Below are positions 1 to 8,005 of a stretch of 33,274 nucleotides of DNA, one piece after another. The position numbers and the translations under genes were made by a program. Under the pieces are notes generated by a model that did not search any database, was not told the origin of the DNA, and worked only from the letters and a program-made list of their open reading frames with translations. The number at the start of each line of letters is the position of its first letter. Position 1 is the first letter of the stretch. Source of the stretch: a virus. The DNA lies in IMG/VR virus record IMGVR_UViG_3300025155_000024, positions 1 to 33,274 of that record; one strand, written 5' to 3'.

Positions 1-302
1 GCCACAGAGGATCCAACTACGTGTAGTTGGACTCCTCTGTGCCTCTACCACCCTGAAAAGTGTACTTCTCGTAGACTAGTGGGGTAAGCTCCCTAATGTC
101 AATGAGATACCCCCCTAGGGTGTATACCGTAGCAGCGCTGGTATAAGTGGACTGCCCTCTCATAGTACAAAACAAGGATCAAAAAGGGACCCAACGCCCC
201 AAGTCATTCACAGACATAGAGTTAACTCACTTCCCCTTACAGGCCAGGCTGGAAGCCCGAGACTAAGGGTCGTAGAGGGGTAAGACCCAAGAAGGAGATT
301 AA
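1..302. other. Non-coding leader ahead of the late genes
   Basis: I see no convincing gene here. The stretch holds a strong hairpin at its left end (3-41) and a weaker GGGTC/GACCC hairpin (267-271 with 284-288) just before the ribosome binding site GAAGGAG (291-297) of the first gene. It lies between the leftward genes of the right edge (if the genome is circular or permuted) and the rightward late genes, so it is a reasonable place for a late promoter. I could not identify a confident -35/-10 pair or a repeated phage-type promoter. Confidence 0.5.
3..41. terminator. Long hairpin at left end
   Basis: An inverted repeat pairs positions 3-20 with 23-41, giving 18 base pairs with a single bulged C at 32 and a two-base turn (effectively a CGTG tetraloop). 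No T-tract follows on either strand, so it is not a classical intrinsic terminator. It could be a terminator, an RNA stability element at the 5' end of the late transcript, or a protein binding site. Confidence 0.4.
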
Positions 303-629
303 ATGGAACCTCTTAAGCTACTTAAGTCTAAGAGGTCTAGTAGGCGTAGGGGATACACTAGACGGGGTAAGCACAAGTTAGCAGTTGAGTTAGAGCTGTC
401 AGACAAGGATCTGGACCTTCTAAAGAACTACGCCAGGGCTGGGTTCCCGAGAGCCAGAAACGGCAAGTTCAGGCTTGGGGCGGCAGCTAGCAGGATCTTG
501 GAACTTGGGATCCTATACCTATTTGAGAGGTACACGTATGGCCAAGATGAGCAGGAAAGTCAGGAAATCTCAGAGCGGGAAGCCTTGGACGAGGGGCTCC
601 GAATCATCGACGCCCCAAGAGAGGCCTGA
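303..629 (+). CDS. Small basic protein, possible DNA-binding
   Basis: 108 residues, starting at ATG with a good ribosome binding site (GAAGGAG, 291-297). The first 25 residues are very rich in Lys and Arg. Residues about 25-75 read like a small helical domain (LAVELELSDKDLDLLKNYAR), loosely resembling a ribbon-helix-helix or another small DNA-binding fold, but I cannot assign a family. The tail is acidic. It is the first gene of the rightward cluster before the terminase genes. Its last 92 bases overlap the next gene in the +1 frame. Function unknown. Confidence 0.55.
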   Translation: MEPLKLLKSKRSSRRRGYTRRGKHKLAVELELSDKDLDLLKNYARAGFPRARNGKFRLGAAASRILELGILYLFERYTYGQDEQESQEISEREALDEGLRIIDAPREA

Positions 630-939
630 CCCTAAGAGGCTTCCCGCTCCTCCTGAGGACATGCTCAGGATCCTCGTAAGCCCTACTGGTAGGGCTCTGG
701 CGCAGATCTTCAAGCTCGGTCAGGCCGTTACCAGGCACCTGGATGGGAAAGCCCTTCTTGGGCTGAATCGGGTAGAATCCAAGAATCTCATGGCTAGTGT
801 GATCTTGTTATCAGTAGAAGCCAGGGATGCCTATATCCTGGAACGACTTGCAATGGAGAAATCTCATGAAGCGGACGGTGAAATCCCCAAAGAGCCAGAA
901 GAGGCTCCAGCCGAGCCCAAAATCATCCTCGCCCACTAG
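538..939 (+). CDS. Hypothetical phage protein
   Basis: 133 residues. I chose the ATG at 538 over the upstream 475 because GAGAGG lies 7 bases before it. Residues 1-40 are basic and low in complexity. The central part (about 42-105, MLRILVSPTGRALAQIFKLG and following) is predicted helical, and the C-terminus is Glu/Pro/Ala rich. The gene begins inside the previous gene and ends inside the next, in a chain of overlapping small genes ahead of terS. No recognised domain; the position suggests a DNA-binding or packaging accessory role, but that is inference. Confidence 0.5.
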   Translation: MAKMSRKVRKSQSGKPWTRGSESSTPQERPDPKRLPAPPEDMLRILVSPTGRALAQIFKLGQAVTRHLDGKALLGLNRVESKNLMASVILLSVEARDAYILERLAMEKSHEADGEIPKEPEEAPAEPKIILAH

Positions 940-1282
940 GGTTGTAAGGGTCCAGACCCAGGAGCCCCTTGAGAAGATCAACGAGGAGATCGAGAAGGAT
1001 CGCCATCTCTATAGGATTCTCCAACAGATCCTAGTAGAAGTGAGGGCGAACAGGCAATATACCCAGTTCCTACATACACTTATGAGCAGGTCGGATATCG
1101 GGAAGCAGGTCAAGCTTGAGTCTCCCGATGAAATCAAGAAGAAGATGAAGGCGCGAAGGGCTGAAATATCTAGGATCAACCAGCAGAAGCGCGAGGATGA
1201 GCGTACACCCCTAAGCCAGGAGGAGCGAGAAGCCTTCGAACGTGGGGAGGATCCTCCAGGAACCAGTTACGAGGAGGCGTAG
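866..1282 (+). CDS. Hypothetical coiled-coil-like protein
   Basis: 138 residues. The ATG at 866 has GGAG at 855-858, whereas the in-frame start at 827 has no ribosome binding site. The N-terminal 25 residues are Lys/Ser/Pro rich and probably disordered. Residues 30-75 and 90-115 are strongly helical with charged heptad-like patterns (EKINEEIEKDRHLYRILQQI; EIKKKMKARRAEISRINQQK), and the tail is acidic. The first 74 bases overlap the previous gene in the +1 frame. No family recognised. Confidence 0.5.
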   Translation: MKRTVKSPKSQKRLQPSPKSSSPTRVVRVQTQEPLEKINEEIEKDRHLYRILQQILVEVRANRQYTQFLHTLMSRSDIGKQVKLESPDEIKKKMKARRAEISRINQQKREDERTPLSQEEREAFERGEDPPGTSYEEA

Positions 1283-1286
1283 TTGA

Positions 1287-1481
1287 TTGAACCTATGCAT
1301 CCTTTGTGGAGAGGTTCACGCCGGTAACATCCGTACCCACAGGTACATAAACAAGAAAACTGGAAAGACCGTGGATATCCACTGGGTCTTATGCGAGATC
1401 TGCAACTACCTTTCCAGAGTCGATAAGAAGACGTTCCGGGCTTGTGAAGAGAAAGCAATCGAGAACTGGAGTCATACGTGA
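1287..1481 (+). CDS. Small zinc-finger protein
   Basis: 64 residues, TTG start preceded by GAGGAGG (1271-1277), which lies at the end of the previous gene. Two CxxC knuckles (C4/C7 and C36/C39) flank a basic, His-containing middle part (H11, H18, H32), a layout typical of a small treble-clef or zinc-ribbon protein. It lies directly upstream of terS. HNH endonucleases often sit beside terminase genes, but there is no HNH catalytic signature here, so I call it only zinc-binding. Function unknown. Confidence 0.5.
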   Translation: MNLCILCGEVHAGNIRTHRYINKKTGKTVDIHWVLCEICNYLSRVDKKTFRACEEKAIENWSHT

Positions 1482-1527
1482 GTCTATCCCAGATCTCGAT
1501 CACATCTCCGAAAGGATCTGATCCTAG

Positions 1528-2100
1528 TTGAAAGGAGCACGTGAATATTGGGATGGAATTGGTGAAGTTGATCTCGTCCGACTCCCAGAAGGAGTCTCCA
1601 AAGCCAAGAGGGAAAGTCTTACAGCGGAACGTCTCGAAGCCATCGCCTCGTTCTTTGCGCTCCCGGATTGGGAGCGGGGTACAGAAGGTGTACCTGGAAC
1701 GGATTCCGAGATGGCCGCTGCCGTACGATGCTCCGTAGCATCCATCAAGAAGTGGAAACGCCATCCGATGATGGTGGATCGGGTGACGGACAAGATCTAC
1801 ACGGCAGCCGTGTACGCCATGCCCAATATCCTTTTTGGCCAGATCATCGCAGCCTCTCCTATATTCAAGGAAATTGGTGACGGTAGGTACGAGGTCATTC
1901 CAGGAGACACCAAGGCTGCGAACTACGTAGGAACGATAGCGAAGCTTTTGAGATCTGGCAACATCACTCTAAATCAGAGCCAGAACTCATTCTCACCGCT
2001 CCAAGATGAGCACGAGCCTACAGATGAGGAGCTCCGCAAACAGATCCGAGAGCTCGCCAAGCGCGAGCTAAAGGGGGTGGACCTCCCACCTGAGTCCTGA
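1528..2100 (+). CDS. terS: Terminase small subunit (predicted)
   Basis: 190 residues, TTG start with AAAGGA (1511-1516) upstream. It is immediately upstream of, and overlaps, the terminase large subunit. Residues 58-80 form a helix-turn-helix (TDSEMAAAVRCSVASIKKWK), matching the N-terminal DNA-recognition helices of small terminases that bind the packaging site and feed DNA to the motor. The rest is helical and ends in a charged tail, consistent with oligomerisation and contact with TerL. The last codons overlap the proposed CTG start of terL by 11 bases. The strong purine stretch AAAGGGGGTGG (2070-2080) near the end probably serves terL translation. Confidence 0.7.
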   Translation: MKGAREYWDGIGEVDLVRLPEGVSKAKRESLTAERLEAIASFFALPDWERGTEGVPGTDSEMAAAVRCSVASIKKWKRHPMMVDRVTDKIYTAAVYAMPNILFGQIIAASPIFKEIGDGRYEVIPGDTKAANYVGTIAKLLRSGNITLNQSQNSFSPLQDEHEPTDEELRKQIRELAKRELKGVDLPPES

Positions 2101-3613
2101 AGCAAGGACTACGGAGCTCCTCCGCCTATATGAGAAGCGGGCAAAAGAACGACCGTGGAGGTACTACACGTCGGTTCCGTCCATTCTCCCGTTCCACAGG
2201 TCCCTTTCGCACATCAGGGTCCTAGCAGGCCCAAACCGTGGAGGGAAGACCACAGCCGGAGCCATCGAGTGCATCTCCTTCGCCACCGGATGGAACGAGT
2301 TCAGACAGCAGAAGTATAAGACCCCAGACCTCCATTGGGCTGTGGCCCTCGACAATAATCGAATGGGCTATGTCCAGCGGAAGAAACTCTTCGAGCTACT
2401 TCCACCGCAGGGTTACAGGTACTGGAGGCAGGACCAGATCATTGAGATGAAGAAGCAGTGGGGTGGATCTGAGATCCACTTGATGTCCGCTGAGGCTGGC
2501 CCCCAGAAGTTCCAGGGAGCTAATCCCAGAAGCGTCTGGATAGACGAGGAACCGAAGGTACACGGAGAAGAGATCTGGGATGAGATCTATGCCCGTATCT
2601 CTCCAGGCCAGCCTCTGGATATCTACCTCACCTTCACCCCGCTTCTTGGATACAGCTGGAGCTTCAGGAAACTCTGGGATCCCGAGTCCATCGAGAGGGC
2701 TCCAGGAGTTGAGACGTTCATCTTCAGTTTGTATGACTGCGCGATATCGCGTGGCGGGCACTACACGGACGAGGAGATCGAGCACTTCGTCGCTGGATAC
2801 AGCGAGTACGAACGCAGGTCCCGTGTGTACGGAGCGTACTCTCTGGTTGGCGGCTCTCCGTACTTCGATCCCGATAGGGTCCATGCCTGCCGCGCACTTT
2901 GTCCAAAGGGGGTTTCAGCCACCTTCTCGGTGGATCCGACAAACCAGCCGCTCCTAAAGAAGTTTGGGGACGGAACCACCATTCTCTTCAAGGAGCGTGT
3001 GGCGAACCACCGCTACCTGGTGGGTGTGGATATCTCTGGTGGTGGCAGGAAGGACCGGTCGGTTGCTTACGTGATCGACCGGGATGATGACGCCGCCTGT
3101 GTCGCAAGGTTCAAGTCGAACATGATCGACCCAGAGGCGTTTGCCCGCGAAGTGGTGTTTCCAATGGCGCGGTACTATTTCAATGCAACCGTGGTCCCAG
3201 AGATCAACGGGGAGTATGGCGGTGCCTTCCTCACTTCGCTGCGAATGATCTACCCTTCAAGGATCTACAACCAGACTCAGTGGGATCGTGTAAAGAATCG
3301 GTTCACTGGGCAGCTTGGTTGGAGAACCCATGAAGGGACCCGTGGAATGATTATCTCGGCCCTTGAGAGGGCGATACGGGAGAAGAAGTGGAAGCCTACG
3401 TCTTCCCTGCTTGATGAGATGTGCATGATGGTCATCAAGGATAACGACAAAGTGGAGCATGTCGAGGGTGGGTTCGATGACGAGGCGTTCGCCGCTGGAC
3501 TAGCGATGGCTGTCTACTACCTAAATCCAAAGGCCAAACGGATCCCAGAAGATCAAAGGGTCGAGATCTGGGAGAGGGCTGCGAGCGATGAATTGGAGGC
3601 TGTGATCTGTTGA
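2090..3613 (+). CDS. terL: Terminase large subunit, probable CTG start
   Basis: ATP-driven DNA packaging motor and nuclease. The frame is open from 2072, but there is no ATG, GTG or TTG before GTG 2342. A start at 2342 would delete the Walker A motif, so I place the start at CTG 2090, behind the purine-rich AGGGGGTGG (2072-2080). That gives 507 residues. Motifs are complete: Walker A GPNRGGKTT (47-55), Walker B VWIDEE (149-154), coupling motif LTFTP (180-184), and the RNase H-like nuclease acidic residues D314 (GVDISGG), E372 (VPEING) and D463/D464 (GFDDEAFAAG). The gene overlaps terS by 11 bases and the portal start by 4. Expression by a +1 frameshift from terS is an alternative to CTG initiation. 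The identity is very secure; only the start is uncertain. Confidence 0.9.
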   Translation: MSPEARTTELLRLYEKRAKERPWRYYTSVPSILPFHRSLSHIRVLAGPNRGGKTTAGAIECISFATGWNEFRQQKYKTPDLHWAVALDNNRMGYVQRKKLFELLPPQGYRYWRQDQIIEMKKQWGGSEIHLMSAEAGPQKFQGANPRSVWIDEEPKVHGEEIWDEIYARISPGQPLDIYLTFTPLLGYSWSFRKLWDPESIERAPGVETFIFSLYDCAISRGGHYTDEEIEHFVAGYSEYERRSRVYGAYSLVGGSPYFDPDRVHACRALCPKGVSATFSVDPTNQPLLKKFGDGTTILFKERVANHRYLVGVDISGGGRKDRSVAYVIDRDDDAACVARFKSNMIDPEAFAREVVFPMARYYFNATVVPEINGEYGGAFLTSLRMIYPSRIYNQTQWDRVKNRFTGQLGWRTHEGTRGMIISALERAIREKKWKPTSSLLDEMCMMVIKDNDKVEHVEGGFDDEAFAAGLAMAVYYLNPKAKRIPEDQRVEIWERAASDELEAVIC

Positions 3614-5664
3614 TTCCAGACAAGCCGGATCTACCAGAAGCTGAGCTTCCGGAACAGAAAGAGGAAGAAATTGATAGCCGGGAACTGGATGGCTGGAAGA
3701 TAGGTCGCTCCCTTCTGCGATCCGCTAAATCCATTTCATCCAAGTTCCAGACTAAGTTCTATGACAACTGGAAGTTCCTCCTCGGGGAGAACCACTGGAA
3801 AGCACCTGCGAATACAGCCGCCAGGAAAGCAACTGAGTGGCAGAACCGTGGAGTCAGGAACTGGACCTTTGCCGCAGTGGACCAGAAAGCATCCTCGATC
3901 CTCTCTGCCGAGCCACGTATCACGGCGTATGCCTGGGGAGCCAACTCCAGCTTCATAGACCAGTACCGTGCTGCACAGGCCGTGGAGCATGAGCTGGACC
4001 GTATGAGGCGGAGGGAGTATGAAGAGGATGCCTTCTGGGATGGAGCCGCCTGTTCGATTGGTGTAACCAGAGTTGTTATTTGCCGGGATGAGCGCTCTGG
4101 AATGAAGTTCCTGAAACTTGAGTCCGTGGATCCAACAAGGTTCCATGTTGATCCCGAAGCCGACCGGCTCCATGAGTGCCGGTACATCAACTATGAGCCT
4201 GATATGGATATGGCGGACATCAGGAAGTACTTCCCGCTCACCTGGCACCGTCTTCTAAAAGAACCCGATAGGCAGTCACTTGACGTAACAACGGGGTCAT
4301 TGTCCCTGGATGCTGATGTTCGTCAGTACCGCTCCAAGTCGGACTGGGAGATGGTCAGTTCTGGCGGTAGAGAGATCACGGGCGGCAAGGGACCCATGAT
4401 CAGTGGTGTGCATCGGGTGTGTTACACGCTGATCAAAGACGATGAGGTCATCGAGGAAGTGGAGCGGAGGGTGCTCCAGGGAGAGCAGGAGGGCTACCAG
4501 TGCGCCCAATGCAGCTCCATCTTCTACCCCCCGGACCCAATGACCGATGTTGAGGAGATGGCGATGCCGGAGTCGGTCATGTGTCCCGACTGCGGCTCGG
4601 AGGCCGTGGCTGGCGTCACGATCCCTCCTGTGGAGGAACAGGGGGATACGGTACGGCGCTACAAGTACCCCTATGGAAGACTCATCGTCCACACGGAGAC
4701 CGCACTTCTTTATGACGGTCCCAACCAAGATGAGATTGAGGAGCTCTTCTTCCCATTCGCTGTCTACTCCTACTATAGGATTCCTCATAGGTTCCTAGGG
4801 TATGGGGATGTGGATCTCCTTAGATCCGCCCAGAGTTCTGCGGACAGGACCATGGCCCAGCTACTGGATTACTTGAGGCTGTGTGTGAATGGTGTATTCG
4901 AGTATCCAGATGAGGCATACCAGTACGATGCCACCGGGAATGCACCTGGCCAGAAGGTTGCTCTGCCACCCAATCTGATTGGGATGGCTCGCACAGTCCC
5001 CCCAGCTCCAATCAACCTGGGGGCCGTACAGCTAGCTGAGGATATAGCAAAGAGGGACTTCGGTGAGATGTCAGGTATCACTCCCATCTCAACTGGTACA
5101 GCGCCCTCGGCTCCAAGCTCGGGGCGTGAAGTTGAGATGCGGCAGCGTGCTGCTGCTACCAGGCTTGGGGGACACCTGTTCCGATTCAATCAGTACAGGA
5201 CGGACATAGCAAACATCGTCTGGCAGCTGATGTGGCAGCACTATAGGGAGCCCAGAATGGTCCCCATGAAGGATAGCCAGGGCCAGAAGGAAATGGTGGA
5301 GCTTGAGGTAAGGAGCCTGCCTAGGAACCTAAAGATGGTGGTCACGGCAGATCCGGATACCATCGAGAGAAACGACCTGACTGGACAGAATCTACAGGGC
5401 TTGATCACTCAGGGAGTCCTCCCAATGTGGCCCGATATGCTCCTACCTGCGATTGGAATCCCGGCTGGGATTGCAGCTCAGATTCAGGAGCGTATGAGGC
5501 TGGCCCAGGTGGAGCAGCAAATGGCCACTGAGCAACAAATAGCTGGTCAAGAGGGGATGCCACCTGAGGGGATGCCACCTGAGGGGATTCCACCTGAGGA
5601 GGCTATGATGGAGGGGCCACCGATGGAAGGGATGCCTGAGGAGGAGATGCCAGTTGTTTCCTAA
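3610..5664 (+). CDS. Portal protein with inserted zinc ribbon
   Basis: 684 residues, TTG start overlapping the terL stop (TTGA), with GGAG upstream near 3594. Portals form the dodecameric ring through which DNA is packaged and ejected. The assignment rests on position between terL and the scaffold/capsid genes, on size, and on segments typical of the large podoviral portals: an N-terminal helical region (WKFLLGENHW), SVDPTRFHVDPEA (172-184), GYGDVDLLRSAQ (397-408) and the SGREVEMRQRAAATR clip/stem region (504-518). Residues 297-329 carry two CxxC pairs (C298/C301, C325/C328), a zinc-ribbon-like insertion in the middle. The C-terminal 40 residues are Met/Pro/Glu repeats. Confidence 0.85.
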   Translation: MIPDKPDLPEAELPEQKEEEIDSRELDGWKIGRSLLRSAKSISSKFQTKFYDNWKFLLGENHWKAPANTAARKATEWQNRGVRNWTFAAVDQKASSILSAEPRITAYAWGANSSFIDQYRAAQAVEHELDRMRRREYEEDAFWDGAACSIGVTRVVICRDERSGMKFLKLESVDPTRFHVDPEADRLHECRYINYEPDMDMADIRKYFPLTWHRLLKEPDRQSLDVTTGSLSLDADVRQYRSKSDWEMVSSGGREITGGKGPMISGVHRVCYTLIKDDEVIEEVERRVLQGEQEGYQCAQCSSIFYPPDPMTDVEEMAMPESVMCPDCGSEAVAGVTIPPVEEQGDTVRRYKYPYGRLIVHTETALLYDGPNQDEIEELFFPFAVYSYYRIPHRFLGYGDVDLLRSAQSSADRTMAQLLDYLRLCVNGVFEYPDEAYQYDATGNAPGQKVALPPNLIGMARTVPPAPINLGAVQLAEDIAKRDFGEMSGITPISTGTAPSAPSSGREVEMRQRAAATRLGGHLFRFNQYRTDIANIVWQLMWQHYREPRMVPMKDSQGQKEMVELEVRSLPRNLKMVVTADPDTIERNDLTGQNLQGLITQGVLPMWPDMLLPAIGIPAGIAAQIQERMRLAQVEQQMATEQQIAGQEGMPPEGMPPEGIPPEEAMMEGPPMEGMPEEEMPVVS
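5551..5595 (+). repeat. 15-bp tandem repeat in portal C-terminus
   Basis: Three head-to-tail copies of GAGGGGATGCCACCT; the third has one substitution (ATT for ATG). The repeat is in frame and encodes EGMPP units in the disordered portal tail, followed by related but degenerate GPPMEGMPEEEMP. Slippage in replication is the likely origin. Confidence 0.85.
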
Positions 5665-6271
5665 GCCATTTAGCTGGAAGAAGCTAATAAAGATACCAGA
5701 TCCACCCCCAAAGAGGTTTTCAGATCTTATCGAAGAGATGGATGCTACTGATGAGACCATCAATGAGTTGATTCTGGATATCAAAGAGAACAAGATTCCC
5801 CCAGAAGAGATGGACCAAGCCATGAAATACTTGGCAGACCTCCAGTACGACAAGAAGAAATTCATGGAAGAAGTTGATGCCATGGCTAAAGTCATTAATA
5901 CAGAAAACCCAGATATAATTACACCTGATCCTCCTAGATACTCAGGAGACCCAGAGTATGCAGAACTTCCTGGCATCCCAGTACAAAGGATAAACAGTAT
6001 TTGGTATAGGGTTGCTAAGGCGCGTTTCCGTCCGGATCTAAATTCTATTATCGGTGGAGGTGGACTATACGGCTCAATGCGAGCTTCAGATGAGGCCAGA
6101 ACCAGAGAGAGGCAAGAACAGGAAATGGGCCGTATGGGGAAGGGGATGGAGGCGTTTGGCTACATGGTAGATCCTGCTGGTTCAGCTATGCAGGGCGCGA
6201 TCATGAGAATGATGAAAGAGCCAAGAGTCCCCGGAACCCCTGTGTTCTCAAACATCCACAGGGAGTACTAA
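5654..6271 (+). CDS. Hypothetical portal-proximal protein
   Basis: 205 residues, TTG start inside the portal gene with GGAG 8 bases upstream. The N-terminal segment is basic and Pro-rich (KIPDPPPKRFSDLIEEM), followed by a long helical, acidic stretch (30-85). The C-terminal half is Gly/Met/Arg rich (GGGGLYGSMRASDEARTRER; MGRMGKGMEAFGYM). It ends by overlapping the ATG of the next gene (TAATG). Its position between portal and scaffold suggests a virion or assembly role. No family recognised. Confidence 0.6.
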   Translation: MFPKPFSWKKLIKIPDPPPKRFSDLIEEMDATDETINELILDIKENKIPPEEMDQAMKYLADLQYDKKKFMEEVDAMAKVINTENPDIITPDPPRYSGDPEYAELPGIPVQRINSIWYRVAKARFRPDLNSIIGGGGLYGSMRASDEARTRERQEQEMGRMGKGMEAFGYMVDPAGSAMQGAIMRMMKEPRVPGTPVFSNIHREY

Positions 6272-6528
6272 TGGAAAACCAGAGTGTGATTGACCAATTT
6301 CGAGATTTGATGAAGAACACTTCCTCCTCCGCAATTACAACCGGTGGATGGGTGTGGCCTGGAAGCTGGTATCCGCACATCGGATGTCCATACTGTAACA
6401 GGTGCCCGTATTGTGGGCGTCCTTATCACACAGGTCCTTATGGACCGTACATCACTTGGTGCAGTACACCGAGCGGTAGCCAAGGATGTTCCTGTAGTAC
6501 CGCTCAGGAACCCGAAAAGAAGGAGTAA
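6271..6528 (+). CDS. Small Cys-rich protein
   Basis: 85 residues, ATG overlapping the previous stop, with GGGAG just upstream. It contains a dense cysteine cluster CPYCNRCPYCGRPYH (C39, C42, C45, C48) and three more cysteines (C64, C73, C75), interspersed with Gly/Pro/Tyr repeats (HTGPYGPYITW). This suggests zinc or another metal binding in a short Gly/Tyr-rich protein. It lies between the portal-proximal gene and the scaffold, so it may be a minor virion or assembly factor. Function unknown. Confidence 0.55.
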   Translation: MENQSVIDQFRDLMKNTSSSAITTGGWVWPGSWYPHIGCPYCNRCPYCGRPYHTGPYGPYITWCSTPSGSQGCSCSTAQEPEKKE

Positions 6529-6531
6529 CAA

Positions 6532-7530
6532 ATGCCAGAGCCCCTAACTGGTGGACTGGAAGGACTGGGTGCATACCCAGAACCGGAGGTCGTGCCAGAA
6601 GAGGTAGCATCAGATGCCCAACCGGTAGCAGTTCCGGAGGGTGCAGTACCCGTAGAGCCGACAGAGGAAGAGAAGATCCTCTGGCGGTGGCGTAACAACG
6701 AGCGTGAGATCCCACGCAGAGTGGTGAAAGAGATGGCGACAGCTCTTGACGCCCCCAGTGAGGAAGCGCTTGTGCAGTGGACCCAGCAGGGACGTGACTA
6801 CAACTACTGGAAGAGCCAGCTCGATCAAGACCGTGAGTCCTTCGAGGAAGAGCGGCGTCAACTTCGTGCGAAAGAGTCAATGGTGGATAACATCATGAGG
6901 CAAATCGCAGAAGAGCGGTCGCTCCAGGAGGAATACCCGTCTGAAGGGCCTAGGGCGCGTAACGGCGCTGCCCCGCCCAGATATGAGATGCCTTCTCAGG
7001 TAGACGTAAACGACCCCAAGTCGGTCCTCAATGTGATCGCATCGTTACCTGCAACGCTGACCCAGCTTCGTTCGGAGATGTTGTCTGAGATCCGTAGAGA
7101 TCGTATCGACCTCCGAAGACGGGAAGCGGAATACAAGATTGCAGAGAATGCGGTCGTGATCCAAAACGAGGCGGAGTCCTTCGTGAAAGAGATGAAGGAT
7201 GAGGGTTGGGATGTTCCAGATCAGCTCAATCCAGAGCGATTGGTTCAGGAGTGTACCCGCCTGGGGCTGTCTCAGAATCCCGCCATTCCATGGCGAGAGG
7301 CGTTCGAGACGGCATTCGCCAAGATGGTCTATCGACATGGCCTGAGGCTGGGAGCCAGGAACATGGCCACACAGCTCACGACGAATCGGAAGGCAGAGTT
7401 CCGTACTCCACCCTCCAAGCCAGTCCAATCACAGACTACTCTTCCCAAGGATTCTCTCTTGGCTAAGGTAGAAGCTGCGAAGAAGATTGGGGCCAATGTT
7501 AGGATGTCAGACGCAGTTAACGATATGTAG
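6532..7530 (+). CDS. Scaffold-like capsid assembly protein
   Basis: 332 residues, ATG with AAGGAG 6 bases upstream. The protein is acidic at the N-terminus (VEPTEEEKILWRW), highly helical in the middle with coiled-coil-like stretches (about 85-130, QDRESFEEERRQLRAKE, and 165-210), and basic at the C-terminus. The gene sits between portal and major capsid protein. Composition, secondary structure and position all fit a scaffolding protein that directs procapsid assembly and then leaves. No protease domain is visible. Scaffold sequences diverge quickly, so the call is by context. Confidence 0.6.
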   Translation: MPEPLTGGLEGLGAYPEPEVVPEEVASDAQPVAVPEGAVPVEPTEEEKILWRWRNNEREIPRRVVKEMATALDAPSEEALVQWTQQGRDYNYWKSQLDQDRESFEEERRQLRAKESMVDNIMRQIAEERSLQEEYPSEGPRARNGAAPPRYEMPSQVDVNDPKSVLNVIASLPATLTQLRSEMLSEIRRDRIDLRRREAEYKIAENAVVIQNEAESFVKEMKDEGWDVPDQLNPERLVQECTRLGLSQNPAIPWREAFETAFAKMVYRHGLRLGARNMATQLTTNRKAEFRTPPSKPVQSQTTLPKDSLLAKVEAAKKIGANVRMSDAVNDM

Positions 7531-7544
7531 GAGGTGGTTCTCGG

Positions 7545-7790
7545 ATGCAGGAAATCCGAGACTCTAAGAATAAACCACATCCAGCACAGGTGATGACCAC
7601 GCAGGCGGTTCATGCCTACTGCCGTGGCCATGCCACCAGAGGGTTCAGTAAGGGAATCCGGGACCGGGCTGTTAAGGCTATGGATCCGATCTCTACCGAG
7701 GTCGGGGACGACAACTCCGCGATCCCGGCAACCCGAGATCTTCCCAATACGAAGATCAAGGACTCATTGAACCCGGCAGGTGTTCTGTGA
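7545..7790 (+). CDS. Small hypothetical protein
   Basis: 81 residues, ATG with an excellent ribosome binding site (GTAGGAGGTGG, 7527-7537). Basic N-terminal half (HAYCRGHATRGFSKGIRDRA) and a C-terminus ending IKDSLNPAGVL. A similar short DSLNP motif is in the next small protein. It lies between scaffold and capsid genes, where decoration or assembly proteins are common, but nothing else supports a function. Confidence 0.55.
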   Translation: MQEIRDSKNKPHPAQVMTTQAVHAYCRGHATRGFSKGIRDRAVKAMDPISTEVGDDNSAIPATRDLPNTKIKDSLNPAGVL

Positions 7791-8005
7791 TGGATTTCAA
7801 GAAAGATGTAACTTCAGTTAAGCGCAGGACTCTTGAGCAGAAAATCCAGGATGTGAAGAGTCCTCCCAAAAAGCAAAGGGACAGCCTGAATCCGTCCCAG
7901 AGCATCAGTGTTGTACGATCCTGGGACCTGAAGCCCAATCCGAAAGTACCAGAAATGCCGGACGGCCAGGGTCAGTACCAGATGAAAAGGAGCGTGAAAA
8001 ACTAA
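7790..8005 (+). CDS. Small basic protein ahead of capsid gene
   Basis: 71 residues from the ATG at 7790, which overlaps the previous stop (TGATG). A GTG at 7787 would add one residue. Lys-rich (KKDVTSVKRRTLEQKIQDVK, then KSPPKKQRDSLNP) and probably disordered. It ends right before the capsid start. It shares the DSLNP motif with the preceding protein. Function unknown. Confidence 0.5.
   Translation: MDFKKDVTSVKRRTLEQKIQDVKSPPKKQRDSLNPSQSISVVRSWDLKPNPKVPEMPDGQGQYQMKRSVKN

Noticed and set aside
1-302. Late promoter in the leader
   Set aside because: No -35/-10 pair with good spacing and no repeated phage-type promoter elsewhere to support one.
2342-3613. Terminase large subunit starting at GTG 2342
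   Set aside because: It would lack Walker A and the preceding 46 residues although the frame encodes them intact upstream.
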